From assembly GCA_022839525.1 (NCBI GenBank), contig JALHET010000125.1:1-6201 (forward strand): a DNA stretch of 6,201 bases, read 5' to 3'. A model generated the notes under the pieces. The model did not search any database, was not told the origin of the DNA, and worked only from the letters and a program-made list of their open reading frames with translations. The stretch is from Lentisphaerota bacterium (GTDB taxonomy: Bacteria > Verrucomicrobiota > Kiritimatiellia > RFP12 > UBA1067). Position 1 is the first letter of the stretch, and the number at the start of each line of letters is the position of its first letter. The position numbers were made by a program, and so were the translations under genes. Shown in pieces: positions 6,172 through 6,201 of the stretch.

Positions 6172-6199
6172 ATTATGCAAGACGGGTGAAAACAGTCAA
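6172..6199 (-). promoter_or_regulatory. Sigma70-type promoter of the DUF1080-DUF4838 operon
   Basis: On the - strand TTGACT (6199-6194) and CATAAT (6177-6172) are separated by 16 bases, close to the TTGACA/TATAAT consensus. The expected transcription start is near 6165, giving a leader of about 120 bases before ATG 6042. AT-rich stretches like this are rare in this GC-rich window, which strengthens the call. Confidence 0.55.
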
Positions 6200-6201
6200 C
6201 C

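Overview
The window is GC-rich and looks like bacterial chromosome from the Planctomycetota-Verrucomicrobiota-Lentisphaerota-Kiritimatiellota side of the tree. That placement is an inference. It rests on the mix of DUF1080, DUF4838 and Gfo/Idh/MocA-type sugar genes, and on a free-standing GlmU-like beta-helix protein beside glmM. No rRNA, tRNA, CRISPR array, insertion sequence or phage gene was seen.

Left part, + strand (1-2702): three genes run in one direction with short gaps. They are the C-terminal end of phosphoglucosamine mutase (glmM), a GlmU-acetyltransferase-like left-handed beta-helix protein without a nucleotidyltransferase domain, and an ATP-grasp ligase of the D-Ala-D-Ala ligase type. 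All three point to amino-sugar and cell-wall precursor chemistry. Two of them lack residues that are important in the model enzymes: the GlmU catalytic His aligns with Ser, and a Ddl ATP-binding Lys aligns with Gln. The glmM/glmU-like gap holds three tandem CAACGNN heptamers inside a perfect 10-bp inverted repeat. It also holds a possible 17-codon leader ORF that ends in an ATGA overlap with the next gene.

Middle (2703-3131): directly behind the ATP-grasp gene lies a decayed C-terminal fragment of a Gfo/Idh/MocA sugar oxidoreductase. It lacks its N-terminal Rossmann domain, seems to have an internal deletion and a 4-bp GGAT duplication, and is cut by an in-frame TAG. After it come about 60 bases of convergent intergenic sequence with no clear terminator.

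Right part, - strand (6201 down to 3132): two genes form a compact operon behind a recognisable sigma70-type promoter (TTGACT-16-CATAAT). The first encodes a secreted DUF1080 (3-keto-disaccharide hydrolase family) protein with a very strong ribosome binding site. Seven bases later starts a secreted DUF4838 protein with a GH67-N-like front domain. They probably act together on an extracytoplasmic glycan. The oxidoreductase remnant at the far end of this operon belongs to a family that often accompanies DUF1080 proteins, so it may be the remains of a once larger sugar-degradation locus.
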